DNA of 64,000 bases. Origin: Lepisosteus oculatus (Eukaryota > Chordata > Actinopteri > Semionotiformes > Lepisosteidae). The notes beneath the pieces are model-generated. The model was not told where the DNA came from. It did not search any database and worked only from the letters and a program-made list of their open reading frames with translations. Of the stretch, positions 57,057 through 64,000 are shown in pieces. Location: NCBI RefSeq assembly GCF_040954835.1, contig NC_090705.1, positions 13,834,001 through 13,898,000 of the forward strand, given 5' to 3'. A program made the position numbers and the translations under genes. Every line of letters starts with the position of its first letter. Positions within the stretch are counted from its first letter, which is position 1.

Positions 57057-60000
57057 ATAAAAAATATAGTTTTGAAAACTGTATTAAATCCAGGAAAATG
57101 TATTCAAATAACATAGAATAATTAAAAATTGCACTTTTAACATTTACTAAGAGTAGGAAATGGGAAATCCTTCTTCAACTCAACCATTATTCAAACCCTT
57201 ATTTAAAATCTGTTTTCAAACATACTGTAAATCACATATTCTAAAGTTGGTATGTCTCCCATACAAAGTATAACCAGCCTGTCAAAGAAAGCAATGGAAT
57301 TCTTTATCAGTAATAACAAATTGAGAACACTGGCCTACAAAATAATGAAAGAAGAGTACTTGACAGTCTATAATTAAGCATTTGCTGTGAAAAATGATAA
57401 GACAAGTGGATATATTTGTAAATGGTTTTGTTTCTTTAGGTTCAAATTCAGAGAAAAGAGGATGTTGAGCTGCAATAACTTAAAAGACCTGCAAAGCATA
57501 TTTAAATTAGCAAATAATCTATAATCATACATTTTGATGATAATCAGTTTCAATGAAACTTACTAGTGTTTTAGATGTAATACTTGGTCTTACTTATTTT
57601 GTAAGAGAAATGTGATAAGATAGTTAACATTATACAGTATATACTAACAGCTGTGATTGTCAACTTAACTAAAGTCCTATTTACACCAGCATACACAACG
57701 TGAAAGCTCAGTGCTTCTGATTCAATAAATCATTTTCACAACACAGGCTGACAGGAGGTAAACATAAAACATTTTTGAATCAAAAACCAAGGCCAGAGAA
57801 TAACAATGTACCAAAGGAAATAATTTTCATTGCACAGTATAAGCATTCATGCAAACAACAAAATAAGTCCTTTTTTAATTAAAATTCTTACTTTAGCTTG
57901 ATAGAAACACTTGGCAGTAGTTACATGTCAAAGGAACTACAGAATTATATTAGTGAGTCATCAAACAAAATAATTGTTGAAGTGCATTTCAGGGGTGAGA
58001 CTGTAAACAGACTGCTTTTATACATCAGGTTTAGTTACAGACTGGACCTTTGTCATATGTATTTTGTTAAAAGATAAAGAATAGCACATACTCATCTAGA
58101 AGCAAAAAAGGTGAAACGTTATCTTATTTATTGGGCTCACAATTTAACATTTCTTATGATCCCTGGAAAATTATACATTCTGGAACAATTTGTCAGCCCA
58201 TACTGATGCAGAATAAGAGTGCATTCATACAGGAAGCAGGTTCTATGAGTTTACATTGAAAGGCAATGGGAATAATGGGGTAAACATCTTTCAACTTTGT
58301 TGCAGAACTTCAACAATCAATTTCAATTTCTTCAATGTCAATTGTAGTGATAGCCTTATGTGTAAGAACATCTTTTTGACGATGATGCAACACAATGTTC
58401 ATTATGAAACAGTAAATTTCTTCAGATAGACAATTGGCAATAAAAGAAATTACCAACACCACCTGCTCCTCATCTGTGTGAATGAGTCTTTATAATTTAA
58501 TAGGCATTTCAATAGGGTGAAGAACTTATTCATATCACCATTTAGCACATTAGTACTATTGAAGGAAAATTGACATTTTAATTATAAATATGCAGATTAC
58601 TGCAACTATGTAAATTTGAGTGTAGTACTTAAAACATATTATTTATTCACATATTTATTATACTGAACTGATTTGGAATGTACATACTGTAACATACTGT
58701 ACTGGGAGCTCGACAGTATCTTACAGGAGACTTGGCATTGACTAGTGCAGCAGCCTAGTGCAGTCTGTTATTGACGTCACAGCAAGCTCACAAACCCCTG
58801 AGAGGTCCCAGGTGTCATTGTTGCACCGCATGTTGAGAAGAACCCCTACTAACTCATAACTACCCACCCCCAGTGGGGCTTGGACAAACATGTTCCATCA
58901 TTTAAGGAATCCTGGTCACATTTGGCTAATGACTTAAGATGCAGAATATTACTGCATATCTGTTTCAACAGCACAGATAAATCAATTAAAAACACAGCAG
59001 CTGCACTCTGTAGATTAAACCAGCAAATCAGGGCTTAAGAATTCAAATAGCATTCTTAGCACCTACACTGTTTGAGACACTCTTGTATATTTAGAGATCT
59101 TTCAGAACAGTAATTCTGTTACAGTAATCAGTAATTTTGTATTTTTTTTACAAAGGTCAATAGGGATATTAAAAATAGGGAACACAAAACTTTTGAGAAT
59201 ATAAGTACGCCACATACTGTAGTTTCAGTATCGCAATGCATTTAAAATAAAACAGAATAAAAATACTAAAGAATGAAAATGAAAAATATTCATGACTGAA
59301 AGTCATTTCTGAATACTTCTACAGGAGTTCAGACTAATGTCTCTTACAAATTTGGTTTCAGGTTTATTTTTAAAGTCCACTGTTTTGCAGTTGTTAACTA
59401 CAGACATTCACAGTGTGTGCTTCATTGTAGCATACTTTAATTAGACGCAGATAATTATAATTTACCAGCAGGAAGTGTACAGTTTGCACTCATTTGCCAA
59501 AAGACAGTTGAGCATCCCTGAGACATTTTTATGATAGTTATCGAAAGATCTTTAAATCTGTTTTGCAGATTTCTTGTCCCACAAGAAAACACAAGTGTTT
59601 TGACGCTCTGGAGAACCTAAATTGAGTAATAGGCCTAATGTATGGAAACATATTAGTTTTTTTTTCCTTGTGAAGTGTACAGTATGTCATCATAAATGCT
59701 AGCTAACAATTACATATAATGTTCCAATTCAAATTATATACTGTAAGAGAATGAATAACACTGTTCAAAAAATATGTGAAATGACTAAATACATTTTTCC
59801 CCACAAAATGTTAGTGATATTTTATGACTGACTTTAAATACTTAGATGTTTTGTGGTTTTTATGCTAGATCAAAAGTAAAACAGACCTCTTTTTAAGTAA
59901 TACTGTACTGTATTATTAGCAAATACAGCAATCACAATTTCTCCATTCCATGGAGACATACCATAATTACACTTATACTTGTTTCATGTTCTGGAGCATT

Positions 60001-63000
60001 GGGTCTGTCAAGCTATAGTCTTTATCCACTTATATTTCTTTATGAAAGAAAACCAAAGCACTTCAGATAGATACTTTGAGGGTACATGTACATGTCTTAC
60101 TTTACGATCGAGCAATCAAAAGGTTCTACATAGTACTTTAATTTATACATGTGTACCCTGGAAGACTGTTCTGTTTCTAGATAATTATTACCATCACAGA
60201 AAATAAGGCAAAATACATGAATCAATTAAAAATTCAGCAAATGCTGTCAGTTAATTAAAGAAAATTACCTGTGAGACTTGCTTTTATGAACATAAAACTC
60301 CAGAACAATTGTATGACAAGTTTATGTCTCCAGACAAATACTCATCAATTATTTGTCTTTAACTTAAAAATGAATGACCTCCTGTATACATTTCAAATCA
60401 GTGCTTACCTCTTTATTTCTTTGTTCATGCAGTGCTACTTATGTGAATTATGTATTCATACCAGTCACAGTTTCATAGGGAAGGTGGAAGAAAGGACAAT
60501 TTTCACTTTGAAAACTATATAAACTATATAACTAAACTATATTAAGAGTGAAAATGGGAGACATTGCTAAATGGCAGCACCAGTCTACCTTCTATTTATA
60601 AATTTCAGACGGCCTCCACTTCCCCTACATGTGGTGCTAAAATGGCTTTTTATTGGATGAATCACATTTTTAATTTTTTTTCAGGCTTCAGTCTGCCTCA
60701 ATTAGAACGTACCTTCCACATGTCCACAACTGAGTTACTGAGAGGATGAAAGATGCCAGTTTTGGCGATTTCTATGTTTGTTAGAGGTTATAATTAATAC
60801 TGAGATTTATACATTTAGACACATAGGTGAAAAGAAAGAGCCAGAGTTCTGGATTTACAGTATTTCAATAGAAAAATCTTCAATTTTATTCTAGTTGCTA
60901 AATGTTTAAATCTAGAAAATTACTTTATTTTGAGTATGATCAAGACAGCTGTGTTGTCATTACTAGGGGAACAGAAACTTGTGTTGTACTGTAGATTGAC
61001 TGCTAAAAATTCATTTAGATTTTTATTTTCAGTGTAAGTTCATTATTCGCACAGATAAAGAGCATCTTCAGTGATTTTTAAAACCAAAACCATGCTTTGC
61101 AACAACATGTTAAGTTAAAAGATTATGTGAATGCTGAAGTAAAAATGAAAATACTGTATCAAAATCGCCAATACTGGGTCAAAATGAAGACATACTCAAT
61201 GAATGGTCATGGATACAGACAATGGACAATAATCAGTAAGGAGAAATAGGGTTATTCTAAGATGGCTCATTGATATACAGTAGCATCTTTTCTGGGTTGA
61301 CAAGTGTTCAGTTCCAAAAGCTACAATGAAACAAAAAGTTCTGCAAAGGTGAAAGTCGGGAGCTCACAAAGGTAGCTGAGTATTATGATGAGATGCTGGT
61401 CACAGACATTTAAGAGTCTATTGTGTTTACAGGAATGTCTGAAATGATTTGGAACAACTAGATTTCTACCATTTCAACCAAAGCGCTGGGAGAACTAAAA
61501 AACAAAATAAAAAAACAGTCCACTCTTTCTCTTGGAGGGCTGTTGAGACTACTGATACTAGCTGTAATAATCATTGTTTGCTATGTCAATGAAGTGGGAA
61601 AATACAAGGCACAGTATTTTTAAATTTTGGACAATCCAGTTCTTTAGACTACTCGCTGATACACAAACCTGGATAGCTGGCAATTAAGTGAGCTACTAAA
61701 TTCAATCATCTTTATAGCAATGAACTATACATTTCTGGAGGAAGCAATACATTGCTTAACACGGGGGTATGCATATTCCTTTAAATCAGACTGTAATAAA
61801 ATCAGATAGAAGATTTCTTCTATTTATATATACTGTATGGTGGCAAAAGTTTTAGTTTTACTGTATTACTGTACTTCAAATCTTACAGTCTTGACCAAAC
61901 ACCATGTACTAACTGTATAAGATGATGTGCTTAATTGTGCAACATCAGAGCCATTCAGCATCATCTAGTATAGATGTTTCCTGTGCATTAAGAGGCTAAA
62001 GTTTAAAAAGTATTAAAGAACATAATTAAAAACCTGGCAGTTCTCTCACACAAGAAACTTTCCTGGAAACAAGCCCTTGCTGATATAATCAGGTCATTGA
62101 CCATTTTGCAATAGAGATGGAGATGACAACAGAGGTGGAAAAGGAGTGAAGTGCAGATTGTATTTAATTTTAAATAGTGTGCAATTTATTGATTTTATTT
62201 TCTTAAGTTTTAAAACATTGGTGTAACCAATTTCAATACATTTCACTATCCATTTTGCAAATAGAATTTGAATGTTGTTGTTTATTTCTGTACAGTTCAA
62301 ACTTGGATGTGATCTACTTTGTAAAAGATTAAAACGTGTATGAGGGTATATTTTTTTCTCAAAGATAGTTAAATAGAAAACAAGAGAGAACACAATGGTA
62401 CTATTTAATTATATTTCAATGTTATCTAAAAAGCAAGAGAGACAGAAGATGGATAGTCAAATAGAGAGATGGAGGAGGGATAAATGGAAAGAGTAGGTCA
62501 TACACACCCACAAGGACCCACCAAGTCCTGTCAAGCCTTGTCTACACCTGTGAAGTACTGTTAAGTACTGTGATGCCCTTTTCATTCCAGTGGACTGGAA
62601 GGAAAGTCCAGTGAAGTAGACATCTCTACAGTACATCTCTCAGGGAAAAAAACAGAAAAAATAACACCTCAGAGAAAAGGAAATGCAGGGGAGAGTGATC
62701 AGATATCTATAGCTTTCTCCCAAACTAGTAAAGCTGTAATATCATCAAACTTCTGAACTGTTGAATATCATTTATGTAGTTATACATGCCAACAATAGAC
62801 AAGGGAAAAAATGTTATGGATTCTTCAGAAAACAAGCCATTGATAAGGCTCTGCTTCAATGCATTAATTCCTCCCTCTGCTTTTTTGTAATTTTGTCTCC
62901 CCTACCTCAGAGTTTTCTTCCTTGTTCCACCCATTAAAATTTTTACCTGAATAATTAATTTTGGGCTGTTTTTATTAAGTTTGTGGTGATTTGTATCTGT

Positions 63001-63689
63001 GTAAAATAAACTTTACTAGATGAGATGCTTTTATGTTTTCAGTGAAAATTCTAAGTGGTTATAATAATAGATAATAATAAAAGCTCTATTGGGGGTATAA
63101 AAGTAAATGGTAGATGCTCATAATATAAATACACTGTAATACCTGTATGTGTTTACTATGTCTAAGACGTTTATAGAGTAGCATACTATAGACAATGTGA
63201 ACCGTTCAATTCCTTCTGACATGTTTTTCTAAAGCTGTTGTTTTTCAAAATAATTAGTGCAAGAAGTAACATCAAGTATAACACAAAATTGATGTGTTTA
63301 AAAATAAATGAAATCACAAGGAAATACAGGTGATGAATTTCTCATTTTGGTTTAACTACTTAAATCTACAGTAAAACTAACTTTTAACTATAACTGTTCA
63401 TATTTTTATCACTGTATTTTGTATTATTCTACATTATAGACTATTTGATTAGTATAAATAAAAGCTGTTACATCTGAAAGCAATCGTGAGCTTGAACACA
63501 CACACACCACTTTATGGTGATAAGTGATTTAGTTTTACTACAGTGAACAAGTTGACTTGTTACGTGTTACAATATTATTCACCTTTAAAATACCCAACTT
63601 AAATTTCGTTAAATTACTATGCTTGTGTGTGCATTTTGATGTACTCACCATAAATATATATATTTTTTAATTATGTTACTTAAGGTTAT
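57057..63689 (-). other. Putative DCDC2 intron; no exon recognised
   Basis: AT-rich sequence without a coding exon that I can support on either strand. The open frames at 59979, 60271, 60564 and 62094 have no domain. A GC-richer island at about 58690-58890 contains a full cAMP-response element palindrome TGACGTCA (58772-58779) and may be a regulatory block or an old repeat. A short direct-repeat-like patch (AAGTACTGTTAAGTACTGTG) lies near 62555. Confidence 0.4.
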
Positions 63690-64000
63690 TAAAGATAAAG
63701 TGCGATCCAAATGTATTGGGACAGTCTAAACCATCATTTTCACTCAATTTCTCATAAAAATGTTCCCCTACACAAAAAAAACTGCCAGCGAAATCACTCA
63801 TGATCTCCAAGTGATGTTTTCAAAATCCACTGTTTACAGCAGTAGAATTACAATATCTTAATTCCAAAATGTAATCCTCTAATAAGCGCCATGAATGAAA
63901 AATCCAAATAAGGAGTTGCTCTAAGGTATAACTACAGTATGGAGAGTTGTAACAAAGTTTTATGGACAGAAGAGAACAATATACACCTTTATCAAGAGAA
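63690..64000 (+). mobile_element. Tc1-like transposon remnant, cut by the window end
   Basis: GTGCGATCCAAATGTATTGG near 63701 is end-like, and at 63957-63999 the frame reads VLWTEENNIHLYQE, equivalent to the VLWSDE(T/S) motif of the Tc1 transposase DDE domain. Much of the N-terminal transposase appears to have been lost in between. The rest lies outside the window. Confidence 0.6.

Overview
The window looks like nuclear DNA of a ray-finned fish. It is AT-rich and gene-poor, with intron-bearing genes and dense old transposable elements of fish type: a 5S-rRNA-derived SINE, tRNA-derived SINEs, CR1/L2-like LINEs, Penelope-like elements and Tc1-like transposons. The word TACTGTA/TACAGTA is strikingly common throughout. 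A non-teleost such as a gar or bowfin is my best guess, but the sequence alone does not settle the species.

Only two protein-coding genes can be supported. A complete NRSN1 (neurensin-1) coding region lies on the + strand in two coding exons (42757-42954 and 43942-44340, 198 residues). Its probable promoter and first exon lie in a CpG-richer stretch around 39780-40700, followed by a strong match to the RE1/NRSE site bound by the neuronal repressor REST (40612-40632). On the - strand at 55892-56458 lies a very acidic terminal coding exon. Its position and orientation match the last exon of DCDC2, which lies tail-to-tail with NRSN1 in other vertebrates. The rest of the window to 64000 would then be its last intron.

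Layout: 1-39780 is a long non-coding stretch upstream of NRSN1, in keeping with the gene desert beside this gene in mammals. It is filled with element remnants, a two-phase pentanucleotide array (9916-10235), telomere-like degenerate repeats (9020-9430) and several repeat-free islands that could be conserved enhancers. 39780-44920 is NRSN1. 44920-55870 is intergenic and repeat-rich. 55890-64000 is the DCDC2 exon and putative intron.

The most informative element biology is nested insertion. Three copies of solo-LTR-like elements with TG...CA ends and exact 5-bp duplications sit inside three other element types. Penelope-like 3' ends carry a hammerhead-ribozyme-like core, and one Penelope insertion is only 46 bp long with a 15-bp target duplication. 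No wholly new biological system could be demonstrated.
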